A DNA stretch of 20,296 nucleotides, taken from Ophiobolus disseminans. Its lineage: Eukaryota; Ascomycota; Dothideomycetes; Pleosporales; Phaeosphaeriaceae. The position numbers and the translations under genes were made by a program. Position 1 is the first letter of the stretch, and every line of letters starts with the position of its first letter. Where the stretch lies: contig MU006259.1 of assembly GCA_010093685.1 (NCBI GenBank), positions 31,664 to 51,959 of the forward strand, written 5' to 3'. Positions 1-8,910 of this stretch are shown one piece after another. The notes below the pieces were generated by a model, which did not search any database, was not told where the DNA came from, and saw nothing but the letters and a program-made list of their open reading frames with translations.

Positions 1-459
1 GAGGAGGCACTCGGGCCCACCCACACGTCGACGCTGCAGACGGTCAACAACCTGGGCATCCTCTATGCGAACCAAGGCAAGCTGGGCGAGGCGGAGCAGA
101 TGTACGAGCGGGCGCTGCGGGGTTACGAGGAGGCACTCGGAGACCAGCTTGTGCAACAGTACATGCCAGCACTCACTACCATGCAGAACATGGGCGACCT
201 CCATGCAGAGCGTGGAGAGACCGCGAAGGCGCGGGCGATGTACTCAAGGGCTCTTGCTGGATTCGATGGCCTTCTTGGTCAGTCGAGCGATAGGTCCAAG
301 AAGCTTTCAGCAAAGCTAGGCGCGTTACCTACACCCCGACCAGGAATAAGAGAGCCATGTCAGGCGGCAGCAAGACGTGAGATGTCTAGTATGAGAAATA
401 GTGAAGAGAAGAGAACGTCGAAGCTGTCGATACGGAAGCTCTTAAAGAAAGTGTATTAA
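1..459 (+). CDS. C-terminal end of a TPR (kinesin-light-chain-like) repeat protein, 5'-truncated by the window edge
   Basis: Frame 1 is open from the first base to a TAA at 457-459 (152 codons). It shows two 42-residue TPR units with a 126-bp period: Glu-Glu-Ala-Leu-Gly recurs at bases 1 and 127. The first unit has the NNLGILYANQGKLGEAEQMY core typical of TPR_12/kinesin-light-chain repeats. The second is more diverged (MGDLHAERGETAKARAMYSR), as last repeats often are. A basic, Ser/Lys-rich tail of about 60 residues follows and ends Lys-Lys-Val-Tyr. In fungi such near-identical TPR units usually form the sensor end of NB-ARC-TPR or PNP-NB-ARC-TPR NLR-like proteins involved in non-self recognition. 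That role is inferred, because the nucleotide-binding part lies outside the window. No internal ATG is proposed as the start. A stand-alone TPR protein is the alternative. Confidence 0.85.
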   Translation, partial: EEALGPTHTSTLQTVNNLGILYANQGKLGEAEQMYERALRGYEEALGDQLVQQYMPALTTMQNMGDLHAERGETAKARAMYSRALAGFDGLLGQSSDRSKKLSAKLGALPTPRPGIREPCQAAARREMSSMRNSEEKRTSKLSIRKLLKKVY

Positions 460-1403
460 AGTGCTTTTCTATTGAACTGTATGTACGCCTAATGTAGTTG
501 CTAACCACGATCTCTGTAACTTAGCAAAGGAAAGCTGTGATTACTTCTGTAAGGCTGCACCTAGCAACAAGGCGAGTTAGGAAAAGTACACTATGCGCTG
601 TACTGTATGTAACGATAGATAGGTAACAGACTTTAAGGGGCTTAGCGCGCGAATCGAGTTAGACGATGCTGACACGGGCTATAGCGAACTAGGCAAAGTA
701 TGTGCTAAGCATGACAGGGGGTAGCGTGGGGTAAAACTGGTTGGTGTGCGCGAACCGGAAGCTGCAACTGCATAGGAGTGTAACGCAGCGCACGGTTTGG
801 ATGTTGCAGGGGTTCCAGTCGTGCCAAGCCAGCGTTTGCCAGAGATAGCTTAGCGCAGACAAAGCTATTCGATTCAAGCTGGGCTTTGCCAAAGCACCCT
901 AAGCCTCAACCACAAAGAAGTTGACTGATTGTTCCTTACGTTTTCTACGTAACATGTATCAGGTCATCTTACTATCCTGTTCCTTGGGAGAAGTTTCTTA
1001 ATCTATGCTAGAGGTGCATGACAAGTTTGCTGTCACGATCAAGCCCTACGCCACTTGACCAAAAGAACTACCAAAAAGGTACAGTGTGCCGAATAGGCAT
1101 ACTGGGCGTAGGTTAGCATATAAACTCGTCACATTTGCTTGAATAAGATAAGGTATCTGCAATATTAGGTCGATACAAAAAGCACGTATGCTCTTCTAGG
1201 CCACTTCGCATTCTTGTGCTCCTATTAATCTAAAGCGTATGCAGCAATAGGGGAAAAGATGTACGCATTTGAAGGAGTCTTATTCCACTGATGACAGTGC
1301 CTGTCAAGGTCGACTGTAAACTTCGTGCTAGATTGATAGCAATACGCGCGACGAATTAACCATCCCTTATTTACAGTATTATGTACGACCAATAATCACA
1401 AAG
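460..1403. other. Intergenic stretch with no recognisable gene
   Basis: No open frame here has a recognisable domain or a credible ATG start. The only structure I can support is the dispersed repeat relic at about 775-905. The stretch separates the TPR gene end from the convergent decayed tail of the NLR-like gene, so it would contain both 3' untranslated regions. Confidence 0.6.
775..905 (+). repeat. Relic of a dispersed repeat, second copy at about 6945-7075 in the opposite orientation
   Basis: Read on the plus strand, this segment aligns with the minus strand of about 6945-7075. Both contain GATGTTGCAGGG, then GTCGYGCCAAGCYAGCGTT, then TAGCTTAG or AAGCTTAG, a diverged AAGC-GGGC block, and end at CCACAAAGAA. 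Identity looks like about 70 percent by eye with small gaps. The second copy directly follows the C-terminal coiled coil of the Fot1/pogo transposase relic, so both may be 3' parts of one transposon family. It could equally be an unrelated repeat. No coding function is claimed. Confidence 0.55.
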
Positions 1404-1620
1404 CTATGTAGATGCTCTGAGTGCGCTGTGTGCCTGCAGCAGCGTCGCCACCTCTTTGTGGCCATGGACTGAAGCCGCCTGGAGTGCGTTGCCGTAGTGT
1501 CCACCCTGCGTGTTGACGTCGGCGCCCTTGCCTAGCAGCAGCGTCACCATCTCTTTGTCGCCTTTAGCTGAAGCCGCCTAGAGTGCGTTGCCGTAAGTTC
1601 CGCCCTGCCATTGACGCCGC
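1404..1620 (-). pseudogene. Decayed ankyrin-repeat tail of the NLR-like gene
   Basis: On the minus strand two 99-bp (33-residue) ankyrin units lie in tandem: GAAGCCGCCT occurs at 1471 and 1570 on the plus strand. Each encodes a YGNALQAAS-type helix and LLL..GADVN loops typical of fungal NACHT-ankyrin proteins. They are no longer in frame with the upstream gene. Comparing the two units shows a one-base deletion near 1609-1611 in the upstream unit. In the ankyrin frame that unit also has TAG (1578-1580) where its sister has CAG. If both lesions are ignored, the ankyrin frame runs to a TAG at 1404-1406. The frameshifted gene instead stops at 1544-1546 after about 20 out-of-frame residues. The nonsense change is C to T in a CpA context, as RIP produces, though one site proves nothing. 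Confidence 0.8.
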
Positions 1621-3869
1621 TGCTCATTTCCAGCAGCACTTCGATCACCACTAAAATCCGCTTCTCTGCTGCTACCAACAGTAGAGTCTTATCGTCCTTA
1701 TCTTTGTTATTAAACATGGCAGAGTCTGCAGTGAGTAACAGCCTCGTCGACGTTTCACAGCTATTCCTGATAGCCCACCACAATACAGTCCTATTTCTCG
1801 AATCTTTTGAATCAGTCCTGAATCTTCCTGATTTGATCAAAAGCGAAAGAACTCTATCGTGCCCAAGTTCTGCCGCACTTAGGAGAAAATAATTTCTTTT
1901 CGAATACACAAAGTCACGTCTCGTAGCGCGCTGACCCGACTTGTGCTGGGACTGTTGTTCACCTACTGCTGCAACAGGGCCGATGCCAGCTTGTAGGACC
2001 TCAATGGATTCCAAGCATACTTCAAGAGCCTTTTCGCTGCTCGTAGCAGCTGCGGCGAAAAGAGGACAACCATACCGCTCAGCCTCCACGTCCATACAGC
2101 GGCTAGCCGAACCGAGGACTCCGATGAGGTTTGCCATGTTCAGCTCAGCGAGTAGATACAACAGACCAACGCGTTTCGTGTGTCTCCGCACCTCGTCCGT
2201 CTTAAACAGGTTGTCCAGCATAACCCATCGAAGAAGAGGGAAGCTGTTAAGGAAGTCCGCCTGAGAGATACCTCCGCCTTCTGCTGCGTCCGCGTGACAC
2301 AGCACATTAAGTGCAGCATACTGTAGAAATGGGAATGTCTGGATTGCTGACTTGCGTAAGCTCGCTGCTTGTGGTAAGGATGCTTTCGGAAGATTATCAG
2401 GAATTTTTAGGGGCGTGACAACGTCGATGCTGATATAGTTGAAACAGCACTGCTTCAGTCGCTCGTGGCTTTGGCCTTGGAAGTTGCTTCCGAACTCGGG
2501 CCAGATCTTGCCGAGGCCGTTCTCTTTGAGTAGAAAGTCTCTTACTGACTCGTGTATGAACTGGGCTTTCGGCTCCCCAGACACTGTGACTTCGGCGAGA
2601 CCTTTGGACGAATCGAGGATGAATCGCTTGACTACGTCTTTAGTGATCTCCCCTGGATCCCATTCTCTCACCGCTTCGAAATCGACGCCCGATAGGATCG
2701 CATGATACAGCTGCTCCGGACTGAGTGGCTGCTTTGCAAAAAGTATCCACTGGATACACAAGACTAGTCCGTCTTTATTGTGTGTGTCTCGTGTCAGGAT
2801 GTCGCGGAACAGCTCGTGCAAGTCGCCAGGAATCTCTTGTAGTTTTCGCCGGAGCGCATGGACCTGCCCGCGGTCTGACTCTTTGTTCAAGATCCTGACT
2901 ACGAGAACAACCCACATAAAGATCCCAGACGCCTTCTCCTGAAGCTCAGCCCGAACCTGCTGTGCGATCTTGCTGTTACCGATCTTCAGCTCAGTCTCGA
3001 CGTAGTTGGTGATGTCTTGCGAGTGTCCCTCTTGCCCCTCCAGCACAAGCTCGAACCCGTTGCGGATTGTAATGTGCGGGTAGTGCCGGCTCGAAAAACA
3101 GACCTGGAAGCGGATGTTGTGTAACACAGCTAGATCGCCGATGTGCTCGAAGAACTGAATCATGTCTCGAACCTGCTCTTCTTCACACTCGTCAAGCGCA
3201 TCGACAAAGCATACGACAGACGAATCTCCAAGGGCTCGTATAGCTTGCTCTAACATCGTTTTCAGTGACTCAACGTTCCACTGGTGGTCTGCGGTAAAGC
3301 TTGACGTCGGAAGGATAAGCGAATCGAAGATGCTCTGGAGCGTCGGAAGTCGCTTCAGGAGCTGCAGTAGCAGCGAGCGGTATGTCCCGATAGTAGACTT
3401 CTCCATGTCTTCGCCACGTGCGTTGAAGAAGAAAGAGAGCACGATGTGGTCCTTTATCGTCTTGCGAGCATTGACCAACGCGAACTTCATTAATGTCGAC
3501 TTTCCTGTCCCAGCGTTTCCCTTGATCCATAGGAAGCCGTGATGTCTACCTACCTTGGTCGTATCGAGCCAATTAAGGTACTGCTCGCTCTTCAGGAGCC
3601 ATTTGCACGTTTTGGCGTGAGCGGTCTTGATAGTCATCTGGCGCGCATCAATCTGCTCAAATCCAAGAGAATCTAGCATGCTCTTCCTTTGTTCGTCGTT
3701 CAAAAGTGTTTTTGAGGGTTCTTGCGGGTAGCTAGGGACTGGAATAGTAAGAACAGGTCGTATCTGCACTTGGATACGGTTGAGGCTACGCACGCGTGAT
3801 AGCTCGTTGCCTGTCATGATCAGCAGAGCTTCGGTGGAGAAGTATCGCTTAGGGCATAGATAACTTACT
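1544..3869 (-). CDS. NACHT NTPase with ankyrin repeats (probable exon 2 of a PNP_UDP-NACHT-ANK NLR-like receptor)
   Basis: Numbering from the ATG at 3815-3817, the open frame has 757 residues. The linker holding FEQIDARQMTIK and HAKTCKWLL is the usual region before NACHT in fungal NLR-like proteins. Walker A is GNAGTGKST (100-108), Walker B is VVCFVDALDE (201-210) and a sensor-like FSSRHYP lies at 241-247. QFIHESVRDFLL, a hallmark of the winged-helix region in this family, follows in the middle. Degenerate ankyrin repeats occupy roughly 640-740. The last 20 or so residues are out of frame because of a deletion in the tail. Expected role: an STAND-type ATP/GTP-dependent switch that oligomerises on ligand binding in cytoplasmic non-self recognition. 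That comes from family knowledge; the ligand is unknown. The frame is open upstream of the ATG to a candidate acceptor at 3870, which would join it in phase to the PNP_UDP domain. The alternative is an independent gene starting at 3817. Confidence 0.88.
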
Positions 3870-3966
3870 CTGCAGAGCTACTCTCTAAGCTACTAGTAAT
3901 GTCGGTCTTTGTACGCTTGTGAGAAGCATAATCCGGAGATGATGACTCACGGCAACGTTCTATCAC
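3870..3966 (-). other. Candidate 97-nt intron joining the PNP_UDP and NACHT reading frames
   Basis: The PNP_UDP frame meets a TGA at 3963-3965 and the NACHT frame opens just downstream. A donor GTGATA beginning at 3966 leaves the first exon ending in two bases (CG). An acceptor CTCTGCAG ending at 3870 supplies the third base (A), giving an Arg codon and an open frame into the NACHT ORF. The sum 1025 + 2326 nt is divisible by three, giving 1116 residues. The donor is not a strong GTNNGT match and I see no clean CTRAY branch site, so the exact borders are uncertain. A better donor, GTGAGT, lies just downstream of the stop but cannot be used in frame. Confidence 0.5.
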
Positions 3967-4991
3967 CGTGTCAGTTCGAATGCGTCCTCGACAGCGATCT
4001 CATTGATGCACTGACTGCTTGCGCCGTTCATGGCATCCTCTGCACGGCGTGTGTTCATCACCTCTGTTGCTAGTATCACCGATAAAAGCTCCTTCGCATA
4101 CGCCGCTGCTGTCCCTGCCGCGTGAGCCTGCCACTGGTAGTTCTTGTGTGTATCGGCGTAGTCGCAGATGCCGCGGATGACAAGGCATGGGAAGTTGTTC
4201 ATCAGCCCCGCTGCCTCCATCTCGAAGCACAAAACCCCACCAAGGTCCGCGCTGACTTTATCCCTCTCAGCAGCATCCTTAATCACCTGATTACCAGACG
4301 CAATCGTGCCGTAGTGTACCGTCACCTCTGCTCCGCTCTCGCGTTCTCGTCGTGGTTGTCGACTCTCGACACTGCACTGGTCGCACGTGGCGCCTTGTTT
4401 GTGATTGTAGGCTGCCTTGAACAGAAGATCGGACCCGGCCCTGCGGCGTTGGAAGGCGGGGATGCGCTCGAGTGTTGACAGGTGCTCTGACAGGGTGCTC
4501 TGGCTTACCATCGCATTTGCCTGTACAGTGCTTACAGCGCTGAGCAGTATCTGAGGTGGGCAGTTTAGCGATCCCATCCGCTTAAGCCCGTTGGGCGTTC
4601 TTCTTCCAAAGTCGTGCTGTACCACTCCGCCGAAGCCCCACTCCGGCTGGCTCACCACGACGTCCCCAAGTCGAATGTCTGCCTCTGCGCTGGGAACGCC
4701 TCCGCCGATGCCCACCATTAGCCCGAATCGGATGCCCTTGAATGCTGTCTGCATCTGCGTCGCCACGGCTGCTGCTGGGTTGTTTCCGATGTGCCCTGCG
4801 GGGAGGCACACGATCACAACGTTGTGGCCTGCAACCGATCCCATGCAGTACACGTTCTCGTCGTTGTCACCAACTTTGCGAATGGCGTCTTCATGCTTCT
4901 CGTCGAGCATCGCCTTGGCCGCTGCCAGCTCGACAGGCAATGCGCACATCCATCCTACCGTGTACTCTTTGCGGTGTAGTCGGGGCGGCAT
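3967..4991 (-). CDS. PNP_UDP-type nucleoside phosphorylase/nucleosidase domain (probable exon 1 of the NLR-like receptor)
   Basis: The frame starts at ATG 4989-4991 (MPPRLHRKEYTVGWMCALP, the usual opening of this fungal family) and runs 341 residues plus two bases to the proposed donor. Motifs of the MTA/SAH nucleosidase-purine nucleoside phosphorylase superfamily are in order: VGIGGGVP (93-100), DIRLGDVVVSQP (105-116), FEMEAAG (256-262, the ribose-contacting Met-Glu region) and RGICDYAD (273-280, with the conserved acidic residue near the base). NYQWQAHAAGTAAAYAKELL closes the domain. In fungi this domain is a common N-terminal effector of NACHT or NB-ARC receptors. Some bacterial and fungal relatives act as nucleosidases or nucleotide hydrolases, but the substrate here is not deducible. 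Its closeness and phase match to the NACHT frame argue for one gene. If transcribed alone it would be a 342-residue PNP-like protein ending at 3963. Confidence 0.9.
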
Positions 4992-5288
4992 TCGGGGCGG
5001 TTACGAGGTCGGAGGAAGAATGGGCGTACACCTGTTAGGAGTCGATGCATGCGGAAAGGAGGGATTGATCGTAGTCTGGTAGCAACAGCAGCGGCGGCAG
5101 CAGCAGCGGTTTCGACATCTGTTGTCGCTCAGCCTCAGCCTTGTGGCCGACGCTGCAACCTGTTGGCATGGCGAATACGCAGTGGTGCGGCTGATGCTGT
5201 GGGGGCGAAGCCGTGGGCGCTAGGTGACAATAGGGCGGGACCGGCTCGTTCATTGGTCACTTGCCCATGGCCCCACAGCTTGGCAGAT

Positions 5289-5432
5289 CTCTCGCTTGCA
5301 TTACCAGAGCCGGCCGTGACTTCGCCAACAGAGGTCTCTGTGATGCGCAAAAGCACAGCACGTAGCCTCAGCCCTACACAAGAGGGAAGGGCGAAGTCAA
5401 GTCACAGCCTGTTCTGGTAATGCAAGTGAGAG
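5289..5432. repeat. Imperfect inverted repeat, arms of about 40 bp around a 63-bp loop
   Basis: The left arm (5289-5326) starts CTCTCGCTTGCATTACCAGA and ends GTGACTTCGCC. The right arm (5390-5432) is its reverse complement with a few differences, starting GGCGAAGTCA and ending CTGGTAATGCAAGTGAGAG. The right arm carries an extra AGTCA duplication and transitions such as C to T in the CTCTCGC/CTCTCAC pair. The loop holds a smaller hairpin, ACAGAG-GT-CTCTGT. It could be a remnant of a miniature inverted-repeat element or a transcribed hairpin. I found no target-site duplication. Confidence 0.7.
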
Positions 5433-5542
5433 AGAAAGTTGTTATCGCCCCTGACAGGTGAGAGTGCGAAGGAGGCGTTGTCGCCTCAGCCTGGTCGCAG
5501 TCTCTCCACATCGGCCTCGTCAATGTGCCCTCGCCAGGCCGA

Positions 5543-5564
5543 GCTGCGCTGCGCTGCGCTGCGC
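5543..5564. repeat. Pentanucleotide microsatellite (CTGCG)n
   Basis: About four tandem copies of CTGCG lie in a GC-rich, non-coding stretch. It is a simple-sequence repeat with no inferred function. Confidence 0.8.
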
Positions 5565-5889
5565 CGCTCGCGCATCGACCGGAAGCCGTGTGCTGTGTAC
5601 TGTGACCCCTGCGAGACGCCCCGAGTTGTTGTGTGGCGGCATAGTGCCTGGCCGCGCGCGTAATGCACGTGTGGTATAGCGAGGGCAGGTGTCACAGCCT
5701 TGAGCGTGTAGCACTAGCTATCGATTCTACTCTCGCTACGAGGACGACTGTCTCATCCATAACGTCCCTTCTACCCGCACACTACTGCGTTCGTACAAGG
5801 CCGACATTGTCTCGCCGAGATTACATCTCTTTCAGCAGTGCCTTTGAGAGCCTTTAGAAAAGCTCTACGTTCATTCCGTTATCACCGCT

Positions 5890-6836
5890 ATGTCTACTCC
5901 GTCCCCAATCCACGAGTCTTTGGACCGTACACATTCGGTCGATGCCTTTCACAAATGCTGGGTTGCCAGCACTGCGAACAACAATCTCACGCTTCACGGC
6001 TTCCGTCGTTTTAAGACCACGCAATTGCTGAACCTCCGCTTCCTTGAGAACGAGATCGCCGACATGGACCACACGGTCTACCAAGCTGGTCTTAGTCTTG
6101 GTCTTAGTCCTTCGCCAGGCGACCGACTTGGCCTCCAGCACAGCAAGAGGGATGCCGATGTCCAAAAGGTCAATGATGTGATTAACCAAGAGTTCATCTC
6201 GAAGCTGCGTAATCTTATCAAAGAGTATAGTGTGTGCTGGTAGCTCTACTCTGATACCTTACGCTAACTGGTGCCGCCCACACAGACGAAGCGCTTGCTG
6301 CCTTCAACCACATCATGACTATGGAGACCTTCTCACTTCTCGACGACGAGCAACACGCTAGTCTGTGGGACGATCTTAGTCTGTACGAGGTATACAAGAC
6401 TAGGCTGCTTAGGGTAGACCTAGAGACACGATCGCGGACCGACCCGTTCCAGCGCTGGCTCCACACGTACTTGCGGGCCTTCAGGTACTGGAGACTGTCG
6501 CGAAAGGCTAGGAGCAACAGCGAAGGCCTTGGATCAGTCGCTGGTAGACAGCAGCGGTGGTCGTACCAGAACACGATACTGATAGCCGAGGTCATCGGAC
6601 GTGTGACGACTGCAGCGTTGACGGCTGTCTTCATCATTGCACCGCTGGCCATCATGTCGCACGAGTCGTCAAAGAACATTCAGCTGATAGTTGTTTCGGT
6701 ATGCATTATCGTCTTGTCTTTCCTTGTGTCGCTCTTCCTGAAGGTGTCGAGCTTCGAGATGATGGCGGTATCTGCTGGGTACGCTGCTGTTCTTTCGGTG
6801 TTCGTTTCCAATGTTCCTGCGAGCGCGGAGCGATGA
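5890..6836 (+). CDS. DUF6594 family integral membrane protein, two exons
   Basis: Exon 1 (5890-6229) starts at an ATG and encodes GFRRFKTTQLLNLRFLENEI and DRLGLQHSKRDAD, signatures of the fungal DUF6594 family. The reading is then interrupted by an in-frame TAG at 6241. A 56-nt intron (6230-6285) fixes this: its donor is GTGTGT, its branch site GCTAAC lies at 6263-6268, and its acceptor is CACACAG. The phase-1 junction yields EYNEALAAFNHIMTMETFSL, the conserved continuation in this family. Exon 2 (6286-6836) ends at TGA, giving 891 nt and 296 residues. The C-terminal part has three hydrophobic segments, starting around TILIAEVIGRV, QLIVVSVCIIVL and FEMMAVSAGYAAV, the usual three-helix membrane anchor. 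The N-terminal two-thirds is helical and probably cytosolic. The molecular function of the family is unknown. It is often found near NLR-like and other accessory genes in ascomycetes. The gene looks intact. Confidence 0.9.
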
Positions 6837-7009
6837 TCATGGGGCTTTGGATCGCCGTGCTGCTAGGAGATAGATCAGTTTAGCAAAGTATAGCACCTGA
6901 TGATCGAAACATAACTGAAACAGATTATCGAGAAAGTGTTCTTTGTGGCGCAGGATTAGAGCACTTTTGCTGTGCCCGGCTTGATCAGGAGCCTGCATAT
7001 GTGCTAAGC
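6837..7009. other. Short intergenic gap, includes part of the dispersed repeat copy
   Basis: This would be the 3' untranslated region of the DUF6594 gene and the distal end of the transposon relic. The minus strand of about 6945-7075 is the partner of the repeat at 775-905. I could not find terminal inverted repeats of the transposon on this side. Confidence 0.5.
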
Positions 7010-8317
7010 TTGCTATGGCAAAACGCTAGCTTGGCGCGACAGGGATCCCTGCAACATCAAAACTGCGTGCTGCGTCAGAACCGGAAGCCGATTGTGCAAG
7101 CGAGTGTACTCTAGTTCGAGCCGCCGGCCTTCCACTCTGCGGCTCTTTTTGATCTTTAGGGCGTCCTTCAAACCGCTGTTCTTGTGTCGCAAAAGCTTAT
7201 TGGTAACCTGTAGGTGGTGTAGCGTTTCGGAGAGCTTTTGAGACTCCTCTGCTGTCGTGTCCCTCACTGCAGGCTCTCCAGAATAGTGAGAAGAATTCGC
7301 CCTTCTGCACAGGGATCAGCCCTTAGGTGTTGAACAGGAAATCTGATAGCTGGGTGGAGCAACTAGTGCTGAGAGGGCCAAAGCAGACGATATCGAAAGG
7401 CTGCAAAGTGTGAGTAGAATGAGATGGAAAGATAGCCAACAGTATACTGTTACACTCACAGTACTCAATAAAATCCATCGTAACTTAGCTGCCGCGGCCG
7501 TCAAGTATAAGGAGACGCAAGTCTCTCTGCAGCCGTGCTTTCTGCTTCATTTTGCGGTTAAAAATTCTATCTAACCACGCCACTCCTACCTCATTATTCG
7601 TTTATCTAGAGGGTGTAGAGGTCACAAAAACGTCGTGTTGTTCGGTGTCGATAGCGGCGACCCACAAGGGTTGGAGTGTACTGTTTGCGGAGGAGTAGAT
7701 GAGAGATAGCGGCAGAGTCGTGCCATCTGCGCAAATAGCTGCTACCACTGTTATCCACTCTCAAGAGCCATTTTGGAGTGCTGACCGAGCTCTCTTTTGC
7801 TGCTATTGAGGCCTATCAAACACCCGTTTTGAGTGAACCGTGATGCCAATCATAAAGCCCTTTTCAACTATATTGTATATATTATGAGCCTGTACGTCAT
7901 ACTAAACGATCTTGCCATACAGCACTTGCAATAGGAGTTGGCGTAGTGGCGTACAACGTCTATACCAGCGCTCCATTTAGAGACGAGATGAGTGCAGTTA
8001 CGGTTGATGAAGCAGGTAACCTAGCTCTCGGAGACGGGTATTTTCGATATATTGCAGGCGAAATTTCGTATCATAGCCCTCGTAGGTAACCCACGAACCG
8101 TAAGCTCTTCAATGTACCGTACGAGTGCCTGCTCTTGTTGTGGGCTGAGTTTCTGCTGCGCGGCGTACCCATCTTGTTTTGAGCGTGTCAGACCCTTCCA
8201 CCTTTAACGCAGCGTTGAGTGCTCAACGCCATATTTTTTCGTGATGCTCTATATGCTCGATTGACCGTCTTGACCGTGCGATTCTAATGCTGCAATCACC
8301 TCATCGATTGGAGCCAT
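7010..8317 (-). mobile_element. Dead Fot1/pogo-type (Tc1/mariner superfamily) DDE transposase
   Basis: Reading from ATG 8315-8317, the conceptual product begins MAPIDEVIAALES. It continues in the same frame, through three stops, into KKYGVEHSTLR, then KLSPQQEQALVRYIEELT and VTCFINRNCTHLVSKW. These are the helix-turn-helix/CENP-B-like region of fungal pogo transposases. After frameshifts the catalytic core is recognisable: VEKGFMIGI (family DEKGFMIGI, so the first catalytic Asp is Val), EWITVVAAICADGTTLPLSL, RLLILDGRGS (second Asp kept; family LDGHGSH) and HSTHTLQPFDI (third acidic site). Next come PVQKGEFFSLFWRA and a C-terminal coiled coil from 7267 (SQKLSETLHHLQVTNKLLRH). One early stop (AGC TAG GTT) stands where the family has Trp, a TGG to TAG change as made by RIP. 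The element is plainly inactive. Terminal inverted repeats were not identified, so its full length is unknown. Confidence 0.92.
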
Positions 8318-8910
8318 GGTGGTTGAGAAATCGCGTGTGGACGCGTTCTGGTGTTGGGGTGGGGCACAAGTCGAAGTGGGGCGCAAGCTGCACCAGCGCG
8401 GTAACGTCCATCTCCTATAAACGAGAAACCCGCCTCACCGAGAAAGAAATCTCTCTCAGTTGGCTCTTTCCACTCTACATAAGTCTGCGCAGTCATGAGC
8501 AGCTTAGTGCTGTTCCTTGGCCGATTCTGCTTCGCCCTCGCGTCCGCAGTACGAAAATTACACACCCCTGGTTGTGTTGTCCATCCTTTCATGCTCGCCA
8601 TCTAGAGCTGCATTTGCGCCTTCTCTAGTCTTAGAGGGGCTGCACGATAGGGCAGAGACAGAAGCACCTGCTCCTGCGCTCTGGAGACATTCAGCTATGT
8701 GGAGTGCGCATGCCAACTGTTTCTCCGCGTTGAACAATCTGCGCCAAGCGTCGTGTGTCCTAGCGGCGGGGTCTGAGCAGCTTACGTAGTCCCGAGCTAA
8801 TCTCCAAGTGCCTGTATTGTATACTGCGCTATGTCGAGATTGGTACCGCCTGATATACCGCTATCTGATGAGAGAAGCGCTGCCAGCCTGAACACGTGAC
8901 TAACAGCTGC
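8318..8910. other. Region without a recognisable gene
   Basis: A minus-strand frame (8296-8601) and a plus-strand frame overlap here, but neither matches anything I know and neither has gene-like context. The left part probably includes the 5' terminal region of the transposon relic. The right part leads directly into the tandem array at 8911. Confidence 0.5.

Larger units (their letters stand above)
4992..5889. other. Intergenic region between two divergent genes, GC-rich, with repeats
   Basis: This should contain the promoters of the NLR-like gene (leftward) and of the DUF6594 gene (rightward). Several open frames exist because the region is GC-rich, but none resembles a known family and those on opposite strands overlap. 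Identifiable structure: a CAG/CGG-type trinucleotide stretch near 5085-5111, an imperfect inverted repeat at 5289-5432 and a CTGCG pentanucleotide run at 5543-5564. No TATA box is convincing. Confidence 0.55.

Noticed and set aside
4591..5082. 163-codon plus-strand frame
   Set aside because: It lies antisense to the PNP_UDP coding region and is a shadow of that GC-rich gene.
8296..8601. 101-codon minus-strand frame starting at an ATG
   Set aside because: It runs into the start of the transposase relic in another frame and resembles no known protein.
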